From Vandiemenella viatica (Eukaryota > Arthropoda > Insecta > Orthoptera > Morabidae), in the NCBI GenBank assembly GCA_031002005.1, contig JARYHS010008074.1:12408924-12472923 (forward strand): a stretch of 64,000 bases of DNA, written 5' to 3'. Positions 1 to 11,855 of the stretch are shown in pieces. The notes below the pieces were generated by a model. It was not told the origin of the DNA, ran no database searches, and saw only the letters and a program-made list of their open reading frames with translations. The position numbers were made by a program, and so were the translations under genes. Position 1 is the stretch's first letter. The number at the start of each line of letters is the position of its first letter.

Positions 1-271
1 ATGAGGAAATAAAATCATAACTATAGGGCCTAAATTGTCAACTTCCTCGTTTTTGCCCTTTGGAAATATCATTTTCTATAGTTAAAATTGCAAGATGTAA
101 AAGTCTATCTAGAGTCCGAGTTTACCGTAAATAAGTTTTAATAAATTTTAATTTATTGAAACTTTGGTCTCCTTTAGCGACAGTTACAGGTGTCGTTAGC
201 AAAATTGGAAGTGCTGTCTACACATTCGGAAATATGTCGTTAAAAAATCGAAATAAAGCGTAAGTGCGCTG

Positions 272-505
272 TTGAAGAAGTTATGTTGGGAAGACCTGCA
301 ACACCGAAGGCGTTGCTCTCGACAGAAGCTAATTGAAAAATTTATGGCTGACTTGTTTCGGAATGACAGCAAACAAATATTACTACCAACAACATTCATA
401 TCTAGGAATGCCCGCGAAAAGAAGATAGGAGAAATCAGGGCCAGAACAGATTTATTTCTGTAGTCACGAGCGATTAGGGAATGGAATAGGAAGGAGTAAA
501 CTTAA
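272..505 (+). mobile_element. CR1-like LINE, 3' coding fragment
   Basis: Translation of the plus strand gives a short piece (ILLPTTFISRN, then a RARTD motif, then the remains of IREWNR) that aligns by eye with the C-terminal end of the CR1-type reverse transcriptases at 15086-17569 and 34201-35275 in this window (LLPPTYLxRxDRxDKIREI, CRTD, SIRDWN). It is 5'-truncated and carries an in-frame stop just after the TDLFL motif, so it is a dead fragment. Confidence 0.6.
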
Positions 506-524
506 AATCTGACAGGAGTAGTTC

Positions 525-620
525 TCGATCAATCATTTCCGCCATCCTGATCTGTGTTTTCCTTGGTTTTCCCAGATCGCTCCGGGCGAATGCCGGAATG
601 GTGCAATGCACCCCTCGCCA
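525..620 (+). mobile_element. SINE body fragment
   Basis: The stretch around 555-600 (ccttggttttcccagatcgc, then a gcgaatgccggaatggt motif) matches by eye the post-tRNA body of the SINE at 43859-44097 (tggtttcccaaatcact, then gtgaatgccgggatg). The tRNA-like head is missing. It directly follows the CR1 fragment. Confidence 0.5.
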
Positions 621-719
621 CCCACTTTTAGTGACTCGCGGAGTAATAGTAACATCCTGCTAACCATTTTCTTTCATAAGCTGAACTTATATTGGTTCTG
701 CCGATTCAAGCCCCACCAA

Positions 720-3190
720 CAATAGTTTCAGTTAGAAAATTCACAATCGGATATGTCACATTTTTCTCCATTCGTTAAACTAATTTCTAAATATACACAG
801 GATTATTCCAATTATTACAATTCAGGAATTGTTTTGATAAAGTGTAAGAACTACAGTGTATCATTAAATTTAAAGAGTTGTGAAAATTGAGTAACCTACT
901 CCTTAATTGTACTAAAACACGTTCACTGTAAACAATTCTTCTGGATCTGTTGCTATCTCATCTACGGCCTCGTACTCAAAAAATCTCTTCTTCGTTTTGT
1001 ATCTAACTGACTTAATAAAAGGGTATGTCCGGTATGAGAAGCAATTTCTCACAAATTCCAAGATCTTTCACAGCAATTGTGGAGCGTTTCATGAATCTCC
1101 TTTCATCCTGGATATCCTTGCTTACAATAAATAATATTGTATTTGAATCAATACCAAATCACCATTGTAACTATAAAATCAACTTGCTCCATGAGTTGGC
1201 TCAGGAACAAGGCTTCTGTTGCTGCAGGTGACTAATTCGTTTCCAGAAGGGCATCACGAACTGAAGAATAGTGATAAACTGATAACGGTCTGCAACGAGT
1301 CTAGAGACTCTATTCTCCAAATGAATTTCGCAAAATTTTTTGTCGATTTTAAGTTTTTGCATATCACTTCCAACCGCTTTGTTGATTGAGTGAATGAAAC
1401 AAATGTTCTTTAAAGAAATCCGAAAAAGAAACTGATCTAATTGATGTTTTGGCGGTACCTGCTATTACCAAATTTAATGACAGCTTAATGGATTAATAAA
1501 TGCTTGAGAAGATATAGGTTCAGAATTCTGCTTTGGACACCTTTGTTTCCTCCTATTATATTGGATCCATTTTCATGTCTTTGGCCTCAAAAATCGTTCA
1601 TATCCTAATCGAACTTTTGCAAAGTATCATCAATATACAGGCCAGTGAGTACAGCCCCCAGGTCCCGAATAGTCACTTACCAGCTTAAAAGCAACGAAAC
1701 ACTCAAGCACTTCGACTTCGTCTTCATTAGTGTCAACAAAAGCAATGTTAAAGGTAATTGTTCAACGTGACTGACAACAGGAGTTCAATTCAGTATGATG
1801 GTAAAGTATTTAGATGACTTAACCATAGTCAAAATTTTAATAAGAAATTCAATAGTTTTAAATACATTTTCCAAAATAATAGACATTAGTCTCCTCATTA
1901 GCAATACGGTGGAGATGCTCCAATCATCACAGTGTCATATTTTCCTAGCAGTTGAAAAATATCCAGTTAGTTACCATTATCAGTAGTATTTAGTGTTTCA
2001 GATCCAAAACTTCAAGAATTATTGCAAGTTAAAAAGAATATTTTGGACATCATTCATTTGAGGATAGCAACCTACCATGTTTTTCGTCTTCAATCTGTAT
2101 ATACAAATGCTTATCTACAAGTATTATATTGAAGTTATTCAGTCTAATCAACGCTTCTGTTCAACTCAGCATGGTGTGCTGCCGATTTGAGGAAGTTTCG
2201 AGAGTTTTGAGATGCTCTGATAAGAAGCTCCAGTCATCAAATTCTTCTTTTCCCAAATAAGAGTGAGACCTTCTGTTGAATAAACAAGAGTAAAAACAAT
2301 TTACTTTACCTGAAGATTTAGAGTAAGCAAACCATCTTCTTTTATAAGTTTCTCCTTTTGGTATTACTCTTTAAAATGCGTTTTTGAGAAATGACGTTCA
2401 TAATTTTTTCTTGGGTGATTTTTTCGTAGCTTAAATAATTATTTCATCCCTGATTGCAGGGTCAATGAGCAACCATTTTGAAATATCATCATAATTTGCG
2501 ACGGTGTATGTCTGGTATTTTGAAGTGCAGACGACGTTGCGGCCATAGCAAAATATTCTTGTACATGCTGCTCTTTATCATTATGATCCTCTTTTGAAGA
2601 ACTTCTATAAAATAAGTTTTCTTCCGTCATGTGTTGACCTAGTTCTGATGACGACGATTCAGATGATATCTCAACTCTAAGAAATTTTGCAAGCAATTTT
2701 AAAGCCTCCTCAGTTTCGACTAAAAAAAAAAAAAAAAGAAATAAATAAATGTAGACACGTTAATTGCAATCACCTAAGGTATAACATTGTAGAAGTAGAT
2801 ACGTAGGTTGAATCTCGCCTCATGCAAATGACTGCCGGATCTAGAGGGGAGGGAGGGGGCAAACCGTGGCGCTTACCCCCGGCCGCAAAATCATGTTTAA
2901 AGGGGCAGTAAGTGACACCGGAAAGTGCTAATTATGGGACGATTTGTGGTTTTCTCGAATGGAGTAACTCGAGCTGATTCTGACTATATATATTAAACGG
3001 AAGCTCTTACGTTTATAAACTCTTCTTGATAATTAATTTATTGAAAAATATATGTGAACAGCAAGCTGGATTATTATAGAATTTATTTTTAATTTTTTGC
3101 GTAGACGATCTCTCGCTGCATTTTTGGCGCCCCCCATATGAGGGCGCCCTGTGCGGTCGCACCGCTCGCACCGCCCTAGGGCCGCCCCTG
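720..3190 (-). pseudogene. hAT-family transposon relic with ZMYM/TTF-type transposase
   Basis: Read on the minus strand, 2710-900 gives broken pieces of a hAT transposase of the TTF/ZMYM1-like (DUF4371) kind: KMAATSS-like text, TRHTPSQNYDDISKWLL after a frame change, a GQRHENGSN motif and GVQSRILNL near 1590-1500. These are landmarks of that family as I know it. Frames shift repeatedly and stops are frequent. The upstream end at 3190, read on the minus strand, starts CAGGGGCGGCCCTAGGG, a typical hAT terminal inverted repeat. I could not find the matching right end, so the 720 boundary is approximate. Confidence 0.6.
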
Positions 3191-4765
3191 GGTATAAGGC
3201 ATGTTTTGCCTCATGGACAGTGTCACTGGAGGCAAGAGGGGACGAGGCGGACCTTGCGGACAGATGAACTGGGAAGTTTAAAATCTGTATTCTTTCCAGG
3301 GAAATGTTAATGGCGCGCCGGGCTTTCAGTAAAATCAATCTATAAATCAAAATTTGCTGGACCATAAACGGATGCAGAAAGAGGTCCGTGACCAAGGAGT
3401 CGCAATGATTAATAAGACAAAGTTTGTTTGCCCGAGAATAAGGAACTAATAAATGACGCCATAGATCAGAATATAGGCTTGATAGGAAACGCTACTAGCC
3501 AATGAAAACAGAGGAAGGGTACCGAGAGGCATGTTTCCATGTACGGTTCGATGAGACAATCGGATAGTATTTTACTTTTTCTGCGAGGAGAACGTCTGAG
3601 CTCATCGCGGGGACCAGGAACGACGCGAGGCTTAGAACGATCTACGAGCGTCTTAGCTTGCGGACCCGTAGAGACAATTACCCCAAGAGAGGCAGCGAGA
3701 GATCCGAGATCACATGATGTTACAAGTCTAACAGCGGCGGCAATGCAAGAGATGGACTTGCAGCCAAGGTTTAGCCACGAGGTCGGGCAGTGTGTTCAAC
3801 ATCGACGGTGCTGTGCTAAAAACTACAAAGGAACCAGTAAAATCATCGTGATCCAACTATTGCGTGAATTCATGGTTTTCTCTTTCTGGAGACGTGAAGC
3901 GTCCCTGTGACCTACGTCACATTCATAGTAGTTCACGTTCATTCCACTTTGTTTCCCCCTTATTCATATTTCCAGCTACGGTTCTGTGAGGGTCTGATGT
4001 GTCGTTAAAAGTCGGTGTCTCGTGGATAATTATTTTATCTTGCATTTGTAATTCTGCCACGGCAATCACTCACTCTCAGTTCTGTTCTTTAGCTTGGTTT
4101 TTGTTTAACTGCCGTCATGAAGTTTTGCTTAATCTGATTAATGAATAAAGCTACCATTTTATGTCTATCAAGTTAATTAATATCCTAATTGGAAATTATC
4201 TCAAGGATTAAATAAATACAATCATCAACGATGAATCAATTACAGATATGAATATTAATAATGCGATAAGTATAGAATCATTAGAAGTGTTCATATTCGA
4301 TTTTTGTATTAAATTTTCAGTGATATCCACGCCAGTCCCAGCAACAAACGAAGATGTTTCTCTAGTTTTGGTTCAGATTTTTGTTTCGTAGTGTCATTAC
4401 AGATTTTTAAAATGACACAGCCAACATTTTGCGATATGCAGATACATATAACATACTATATTTTTAATTAAAAATAATATTTTTTCCTGGAGATTAAAAG
4501 AAAGCAGTATATTTAGTATCATAAATAAAATTTGACAAATGTTCTAAGCATAACAACTAATTTTCCTGAAAGGCAATATAGTCTTTCTTTCTAACTCCTT
4601 GCGTATAGATGGATTCATTTCTGTCATTTATATTCCAATTTTCAGTGGGATTGGGATTCTTAAAACTGTCAGTACACTTCAAACAATCTTCAAGATTTCA
4701 TTTGGTTACTCATTAAATTTCGCCGTTTACGTAGTTTGATCAGTTATAAGAAAGGCACTACTTAC
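3191..4765. other. No recognisable gene (downstream intron of the minus-strand gene)
   Basis: This stretch lies after the donor of the last visible exon of the minus-strand gene, so it is intronic for that gene. A 123-codon open frame at 3539-3910 has no recognisable domain. The remainder is AT-rich with no convincing splice-bounded frame. Confidence 0.4.
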
Positions 4766-4927
4766 TTTTTAAGGTCATCAAAATACTTCCTTGACCAGGC
4801 TTCAGTTGCAATTGCACTTGCTAGACTTGTAGGGTGAAGGTCGGTGTCAAAATCAAAATATGGCAATTCCGATGTCCAGTCGCCTTCAACTTTCACATCG
4901 AATTGTTTTGATGGATCTGATTGGAGC
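4766..4927 (-). CDS. PEP-synthase-like gene, exon 5
   Basis: This exon is 162 nt. The acceptor (ttccag, minus strand) leads into G-CTC-CAA, and the exon ends CTT-AAA-AA before a gtaagt donor. The G completes the TGG codon split from exon 4, giving ...KMW then LQSDPSKQFDVKVEGDW. The second half reads SELPYFDFDTDLHP and AWSRKYFDDLK. An acidic YFDFDTD motif followed by AWSRxYFDxLK is what I associate with the N-terminal region of insect phosphoenolpyruvate-synthase-like proteins. The exon ends in phase 2, so the gene continues to the left. No sixth exon was found before the window edge. Confidence 0.85.
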
Positions 4928-6245
4928 CTGGAAGTCATTTTATGTATTAGTTTGGAAACTATATACGGGACGATTTTGTTATTTCGTGGTAACACCCTAG
5001 ATACTAACAACAGGTCGAAGTGATTTAAAAAGAAATCACTTTATCTCTTCAAGTTGTACATTCGGGATGTTTCAAAATCATTACGTTCTGTCAAGCAGGC
5101 AACAATATTTGCTCGATTGTTGTAAATTATTTATTATGAATTCTGTGAAGTTGTAGTGTACCTGTGTGAAGGATTGCTACCATTATTGTCAGGTCGCTGT
5201 GGAAATATTTAGTTAAAACAATCCACATTACGAATAGAATTATTTTTACGATAGGTATCAGGATCATCAACAAAAATTAAATAAATTATTTGCAGGACAA
5301 CGTAACTTACTTCTATTCACATTTAAAAAAATCAGGCCAAGATAGTATGGATTGTTCAAATGAAATTGTGAAAGAGATCAAACATCTACGTGATACTCAC
5401 AAAAAATTAATTGAAAAACATAAACATAAAATGTAAATGAATATAAAATATTAATGAAAATATAAATAATCATGTATTAGATTATAATAAATAAATTACG
5501 AGTCGTGATTGGCTCACATACACAGTCACACGTGACGAGAACTTCTCGCACTGACTGATCCGTGTCGCTGTGGTGACAGCTGTCTATGAACACCTGCACA
5601 GGGATCCGTCGTGTCCCTGGCCCGACGGAACGTGGGGTCCATCGCAAACACAACGGCACTTTGCTACAAAGGATCCGCCCTGACTATTCCAGAGACAGTG
5701 GCAAACATAAAATATCTACCTTCCGCTGAGAATCCCAGCAAATACTTGTTCCAATGCAGCCTTCTAAGTAAATTTTTTGTTACTATTACATGAAGCGTCA
5801 GAACTGAGGACCACTTCAAGGCGAACATTTTATGTGGATCGGATTAATATCACTCCATGTTCATCTGAAAGCAAATCTCAATTTTTAAGAAAATGGGAAA
5901 AAATACTAGAAATGTTGCTGTTATTATATACATAAAATCTCTTTCATTCTTAACAGCTGGATTAAAACTGATACCGGTTTAATCGATGGAGGTGACATTT
6001 CGCAAGACATGTCGACTGTCTTCATCAACGGCGGCAAACTCGCAACATCTGTTGAAAAGAAAATGACTAAATAGGTACAAACGTCTTGAGAGAAATCGCA
6101 GCTGGTAGGAAAGAACCTCGGTGAGTACCCTGGGTGGACAAAATTTCCACTGCTGAAGTGTGATCAACGTGAGCTTGTTGTATTCTCTTATTAAAATGTT
6201 TTTAAGTCGATATTTGAGCGTGTTTTCAAGCAACTAATAAATATA
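4928..6245. other. Intron 4, part without recognisable elements
   Basis: This is AT-rich intronic DNA between exon 5 and the mariner element. The short open frames at 5477-5793 overlap one another on both strands and show no domain. Confidence 0.45.
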
Positions 6246-6247
6246 TA

Positions 6248-6693
6248 CAGGTTGTTACAAAAAGGTACGCCCAAACTTTCAGGAAACATTCCTCACACAC
6301 AAACAAAGAAAATATATTATGTGGACATGTGTCCGGAAACGCTTACTTTCCATGTTAGAGCTCATTTTATTACTTCTCTTCAAATCACATTAAACATGGA
6401 ATGGAAACACACAGCAACAGAACGTACCAGCGTGACATCAAACACTTTGTTACTGGAAATGTTCAAAATGTCCTCCGTTAGCGAGGATACATGCATTCAC
6501 CCTCCGTCGCATGGAATCCCTGATGCGCTGATGCAGCCCTGGAGAATGGCGTATTGTATCACAGCCGTCCACAATATGAGCTCTAACATGGAAAGTAAGC
6601 GTTTCGGGACACGTGTCCACATAACATATTTTCTTTGTTTGTGTGTGAGGAATGTTTCCTGAAAGTTTGGCCGTACCTTTTTATAACACCCTG
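6248..6693 (-). mobile_element. Deleted mariner/IS630-type transposon
   Basis: The element is bounded by TA dinucleotides (6246-6247 and 6694-6695) and by inverted termini about 117 bp long: 6248-6365 begins CAGGTTGTTACAAAAAGG, and the reverse complement of 6577-6693 begins CAGGGTGTTATAAAAAGG. Between them the minus strand still encodes a mariner transposase C-terminus (RIRDSMRRRVNACILANGG, HFEHFQ). Nearly all of the transposase is gone, so it is a non-autonomous deletion derivative. It lies in intron 4 of the minus-strand gene. Confidence 0.85.
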
Positions 6694-6695
6694 TA

Positions 6696-7950
6696 TATTT
6701 GGGTAGATGTCAATAACCACAGCCGAGAACAGAACATTTTTTCCCCACGTGTTACATTCTTTTCCCGGATGCACGACACATGGCAACAAAGTTTTCTGAC
6801 AGCGAACTTCGTCAGTGAAACGTAAAACCGGAACCTGAGTATCGCTATCTTCCTGTGCATAGTGTATTCTTTTAATCGACATCGAGGTAATTACAGATAG
6901 GGAAGGACTAGGAACACGAAACGAGAATGAATTCAGCCATAACAATTTAAATAAAAATATCGACATTCGCCTGGAATGATTTCGATAAACCATCTAATTT
7001 CGAAGTTTGGTTGGCTAGACCATGGATTGGATCTGCGTCCGGTCAAATACCCACCAGGCTCGGTATGAACCGCTCTGTAATAAGTGACAATTTGTTTTTA
7101 TGAATCTTAAACCAAAGGGGTGAACGTCCAAAGCTGCATATATCAGAGGATTTGAGGAAGCTTCAAGCAAAAACTACAGCGCCAGTTTTGATGGGGTTTT
7201 CACAGTTTTAATGCTTTTAATCTAGCTTAAAATCTGCGGTATGCTTATCATTCTACGTGAATATCAATTCTTTCGTACCGAGAACAGATAGGCACAATAG
7301 ATCACACACGGGAGGCGTTAATGAAACTACTAAATCAAAGATTATCACTCCAATTAGCGTAACAAAATTGTGGAATTTCATTAAAATGTTGATGCTTTAT
7401 TGCTTGAAAAAAAGCAAAAGTGAAACGCATTACGAGTCCGCGCAGTAGGAAAATGCTGGTTAATAAACTAAATGACTGATAAACTACTCAATGTGGCATC
7501 GACCGCATATCAAATTGTTTCGAAGAAATGTAACTTAAGCAGAAGTGACTGTACACCTGAAACACTGGTCTGAGTCAAATCAGCGACTCACAAAATGTAA
7601 TAGTGAGTTTCGTGTAGTTGGAGGTGTGGTGGTCTAGGCAAGGAATTTTAGGATAATTAGGGGCAAAGTTAATATCGGCAGGTGAAAGTGATTGTCTGTA
7701 GCAGAGTCGAAACCAAGGCAAGTTACAACATGGAATTAAACAAGCTAGAGGCTGGAATGTAAGCAAGGAGGGTTGAAACTACTCCAAACTAGGGCAGGAG
7801 TGTTAGCGGAATTTAGGAGTTGGCACTACGTCAGGTAGGAGAGATGTTAGAATAGGAAGGATTCTGATTGGCTGGAGGGCACTCCCTCTTACGAATCCAA
7901 CGGCTGTCAAGGAGGGGAAAACGACACAAAACCGGACTGCAGGGGCTGAA
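6696..7950. other. Intron 4, no recognisable feature
   Basis: Nothing with coding or repeat signature was recognised. Open frames are short and without motifs. Confidence 0.4.
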
Positions 7951-7951
7951 G

Positions 7952-9030
7952 ATGTTGTTGTTGTTATTATTGGTGTTTTAGGGCGCGTCGACGTCGGGGT
8001 CATTAGCACCCTAACAATATCCAGCTAATACTGTGGCTTTAAAATGTACTAAAATACTGTCTGCATGGTCGACTGTAAAGGGGTCGGCCATACAGACAGC
8101 AAATAAGATAAATCATAAATTCACACGTGGCTTTAAAAGAGCCACCGGTACTTTAAACCGTACGGCACCTGGTTGGCTGTAAAGGGGCCAAGAATGTTAA
8201 AATGAGAATTAAAAATCCTACACGTCTCGCTGGCTGTATAGTGGCCAGCGAGACATGAATCATAACAATATAAAAATAATAACAATTCGCATGCATGGGT
8301 GGCTGTAAAGAGACCACCCATTCATCTTAAAACTAGGCCGATCTGCCTAAAATTTTAGGCGCTAGACCGGCCAAAACACAAAATTTTAAAACCCTCACCA
8401 CGTCTCATTGTTTAAAATGAGGGACAGATCGTTGTCCAAGCCAACGTCTACCCTCCAGTCTAAAAATAAAACACATTCGGTTAAAATATGGCATACCGTC
8501 AAAGGTACGCCACATGCATCACACTCCGGAGGGTCCTCCCGGCGGAGAAGAAAGCTGTGTGTCAGAGGACAGTGCCCTATACGGAGGCGAGTAAGGAGAA
8601 CCTCATCCCTCCTCGCCCGCTGGAAGGAGCTGCTCCACGGCTGAACGGTCGGTTTGACCAGCCGGAAATTATTATGCTCTACTTCCAGCCACTGCCTCTG
8701 CCAAATGTCAAAAACAAATCTTTTCCCCGCCGAGGCAAGGTCAGACTTTGGGACCGGATCAAAGTCAATTCTGACCTTGTTGCAGGCTAACTTGGCAGCT
8801 TCATCAGCTGCCTCGTTCTCCCTGATTCCCACATGACCGGGTACCCAGCAGAATACGACCTCCTTTCCAGAAGATTGAAGGGATTGGAGGGTGTCCTGTA
8901 TATCCTGGACAAGACGATCTGCTGGGTACATGCTTCCTATAGCCTGGATGCAACCTAGGGAATCACAGCATATGATGTACTTCGTGCCACGACATACTTT
9001 CATATGCTGGAGCGACTTTAACAAGGCGTA
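7952..9030 (-). mobile_element. I/R1-type LINE, 3' end with RNase H domain
   Basis: A 209-codon minus-strand frame (9024-8395) is the ribonuclease H end of a LINE polyprotein. It contains IICCDSLGCIQAI (catalytic D), VVFCWVPGHVGIREN (the WVPGHxG motif) and NEAADEAAK (catalytic D), followed by a Cys/His cluster (ECDACG, CHILTEC) typical of I, R1 and Jockey-group elements. The 3' UTR runs to a short (AAC)n tail at about 7952-7965. The endonuclease and reverse transcriptase are absent, so this is a 5'-truncated copy. A second, shorter copy of the same family lies at 29285-29600. Confidence 0.85.
8058..8373. repeat. Array of six hairpins in the LINE 3' UTR
   Basis: Six stem-loops follow one another: 8058-8099 (CTGTCTG..TGGTCG / CGGCCA..CAGACAG), 8127-8145 (GTGGCT/AGCCAC), 8173-8191 (TTGG/CCAA), 8224-8254 (GTCTCGCTGG/CCAGCGAGAC), 8295-8321 (ATGGGTGG/CCACCCAT) and 8336-8373 (GGCCG..CGGCC with inner GCCTAAAATTTTAGGC). 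Stem sequences differ. Hairpins 1, 3 and 5 share the top-strand loop CTGTAAAG, and hairpins 2 and 4 have close variants. Confidence 0.75.
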
Positions 9031-9045
9031 GGGGGGGGGGGGGGC

Positions 9046-9365
9046 TGAAGAGAAGTCAGCTTGGTGGTCAGCTTCAAGTCACCATCTGAGTCAGCTGGAT
9101 AGATCATCATGTAGGGTCGTCAACCATGAAGGCAGTTGGAGTCTGCGAGTGACGCAGCCAGCAGACTTCACGGCCAAAGTCAGGTTTATACGAAATGTAG
9201 CCAGCAAGAAGTAAAGTCAGAGAAAGGAGAGTGGTAGTCGGGAGATAAATATAGAGGGAGCTAAGGAGATGCTTGGATGTATATATATATATGTTGTAAT
9301 AAAGTGTACATAAGTAAATATCTCTACTGGGAGTATTATTTATAGTGCTAAGCCTCACATGACAA
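9046..9365 (+). mobile_element. Possible solo LTR or LTR fragment
   Basis: The segment has an LTR-like layout: a TATATATATA run at about 9280-9290, then an AATAAA (gtaataaagtgtac) some 15 nt later, an end at ...CTCACA, then tgacaagtggtttccc, which could be a primer-binding-site region. No second LTR, gag or pol was found nearby, so the call is tentative. Confidence 0.3.
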
Positions 9366-11514
9366 GTGGTTTCCCACGTATTCCTCTCAGGAGGTAGCCA
9401 AGCGAACAGAAGAAGGCGAAAAGAAAAAAAAGTTCGTTCGTCCAACACAGAGGTAATAACATATAGATGTGTAAGAAATAAGATCGCCGCATAATATCCA
9501 ACATATAGACGATTTAGAGTAGAATATTTTAAAATTAATCAAGAATAATCAAAAATTATAGATCTATGTGATTGCCTCCAGCTAATTCATGCGGTATTAT
9601 ACTAGAATAGTTAGATCTAATTTTGTAGTAAGCTTTTAAAAATACCAGTAATAAACAAATATTTGCACCGACAGCTCTATGTTACAAGATGAATGTTCAT
9701 TCAACAGCAAGCTATGCTAAATATACTTTCCACCTCCGTTATCAATAATACTAGTCGGCGTCTCAGAATTAAAGACTGTTTTCAAAAGAAAGACTACCTG
9801 ACAGATGGTAAATCTCCCAATGGACTGTAGAACTCCTTGGTATCCTCTCATCGAACGTTGTATTTAATGTACAGAAATTTAGACCTCTTCACATTGACCT
9901 TTGCCATCCGAAATTTGACCTCTTCACCTTGATTTTTTACTCCTTTTACCTGTTGACCTGTGGGTTCCTGGAACCAGTTGACATTTGACGACTTGATCAC
10001 TGTGCCTTGACTGCGGCTGCTGGGTGAAACGTGTGTTAGTTCTTACGCGACTTAGCTGCTGAATACAAGTGAGTCCTATAGAGTAGCAATGTAAATTTTA
10101 GAGACGCATCCATAACAATTGGTAATATCGCGAGTTTTCAGAAATGGATGAAAACACTGAGGGCCATGTAAGATAAAATGGAAATCAAATAATAGTAACG
10201 TGGTGTTGCTGAGAAGGTGACTCTCTCCGGGAGAATATTTGTGTGTTAATACATTAAAGACGCCCAACAACAAGAGAGACCTGAATCGTAGTTTACATTA
10301 AACGCTCCAACGTTGGGGCATATTTGCAGCAACATTATACCAGTTCAACGTAGACGAAACTTGGCTGTCTTACACAATGACGAATCTAAATCGAGATCTA
10401 ATTCAAACCGGCGTCTTAAATAGTATAAATACACAATATTCAGGATTATCAACACATACGATTCCCATACATAAATATTTATCTTCGATTTCGATTTGAT
10501 TCAGAATTATTAACTATATTCTATGTAGACTCCATGGTTAAAACTGCAATTATACTTTGCAGTTACGTACTTAAAAATAGACCATGTTCAGTCAGAGCAG
10601 TTTGAACGACAGTTCAATATGGCGGCATGGGTCAAATCTTATACTGTTTACAAGTATCACGAATTGTGCCTGGGAAGCACGTACAACCCATCAGCATTGA
10701 CTTCCAAAACATTACACTTTCTCAGAACAATAAGACCGCGGTCTCCAGATGTTTAATGAACACGATATGAGAAGGAATTAATAGGTTTCAGCAATTATGA
10801 ACAAAAAAAAAACTCTTGTGTCTGTCCTTCAAGTATTAGGCAGTCAAATACTTTCTTTTTTTTTAATTGTAGAAGGATATTGGTGCCACTCATTGAGGCA
10901 TGGGAGGCTATAATGTTCTCGACCGTAAGGAGAAAATCAAGAAATCAAACTGACGCCTAGGAGAAAGCCTGGCTTATTAGATTAATTTCAAGTGGAAATA
11001 GAAATTCCAAACTAGTCACATAACAATTTTCGGTAATTCTACGTAAAAAACATTTTCCTTCATTCACAATGCCATTCTTACTGGGTATGTTGGATGCTCA
11101 AGCCGAAATACTGCACGGCCAATTAATTGACCATGGAAATACTGGAAAACAATAACGGAAATCGTAATAATTAAAATTTATGGAATTTACGAATTCATCG
11201 GGAAATTCGTGTATCATCAACTACACCTGGAGTGCATTTTAGCTCGAGTGATGATATGATTGATCACGGCTCTCTTCCCAAGCATTTTTTATTGTATTTC
11301 TCCGTTAGACCTATCCTAACAGGACTCTACACTCCACTTACTTACTATATGTTCTACATTGTAATTTATTTATGCAGGCTACTAAAAACACTTATTTAAA
11401 AATATAAATAATTGTAAACAAAAGTTAGTACCAATTGCTTACAATTAATTATATACTTTATGATGGAGTTTTTTCGGTTTATATGGTCACATGTTTATGA
11501 AAAATATATCTTAC
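9366..11514. other. Intron 4, no recognisable feature
   Basis: AT-rich sequence between the LTR-like segment and exon 4 of the minus-strand gene. No coding, RNA or repeat signature was recognised. Confidence 0.4.
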
Positions 11515-11663
11515 CACATTTTTCCCTTGAAGTACACTTTCCAATGTTTCATTGGAGTCACAGGTTTGAATAAAATCCCTTCAGCTCCAAATTCTTTATC
11601 TTCAGCGCCAAAGAGAACAGTATCTGGAATTTTTTGGCTGCACAAAAGTCCTAGATCAGGAAT
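11515..11663 (-). CDS. PEP-synthase-like gene, exon 4
   Basis: This exon is 149 nt. It starts after tttgtag with ATT-CCT-GAT and ends ATG-TG before a gtaag donor (phase 2). It reads IPDLGLLCSQKIPDTVLFG, then AEDKEFGAEGILFKPVTPM, then KHWKVYFKGKM. The G at the start of exon 5 completes the split tryptophan codon. An 84-nt intron separates it from exon 3. Confidence 0.9.
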
Positions 11664-11747
11664 CTACAAATAAACATTATATTAAGATATAAAAGTAATG
11701 TAAAACACATTGTACTTTTAAATTTATTTGGTTTTATTTAGACTTAC

Positions 11748-11855
11748 CACTAAGTAACAAAGTCCATTAACTATCCCCAGTGGTCTTCTCTCACTCCCAG
11801 CGACAAAATAGAATCCTTTTTTGTTGGTACCCATGAAAAACACAGCGTCGAATGC
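11748..11855 (-). CDS. PEP-synthase-like gene, exon 3
   Basis: This exon is 108 nt (36 codons), phase 0 at both ends. The acceptor tacag is followed by GCA-TTC-GAC, and TTA-GTG is followed by gtaagt. It reads AFDAVFFMGTNKKGFYFVAG then SERRPLGIVNGLCYLV. It joins in frame to exon 2 (...SNHPK) and exon 4 (IPDLGLL...). Gly- and aromatic-rich text of the form GTNKKGFYFVAG is consistent with the beta-rich N-terminal module of insect PEP-synthase-like proteins. Confidence 0.9.

Noticed and set aside
3539..3910. 123-codon open frame
   Set aside because: No domain, no splice context, and it lies in an intron; kept only as unassigned.
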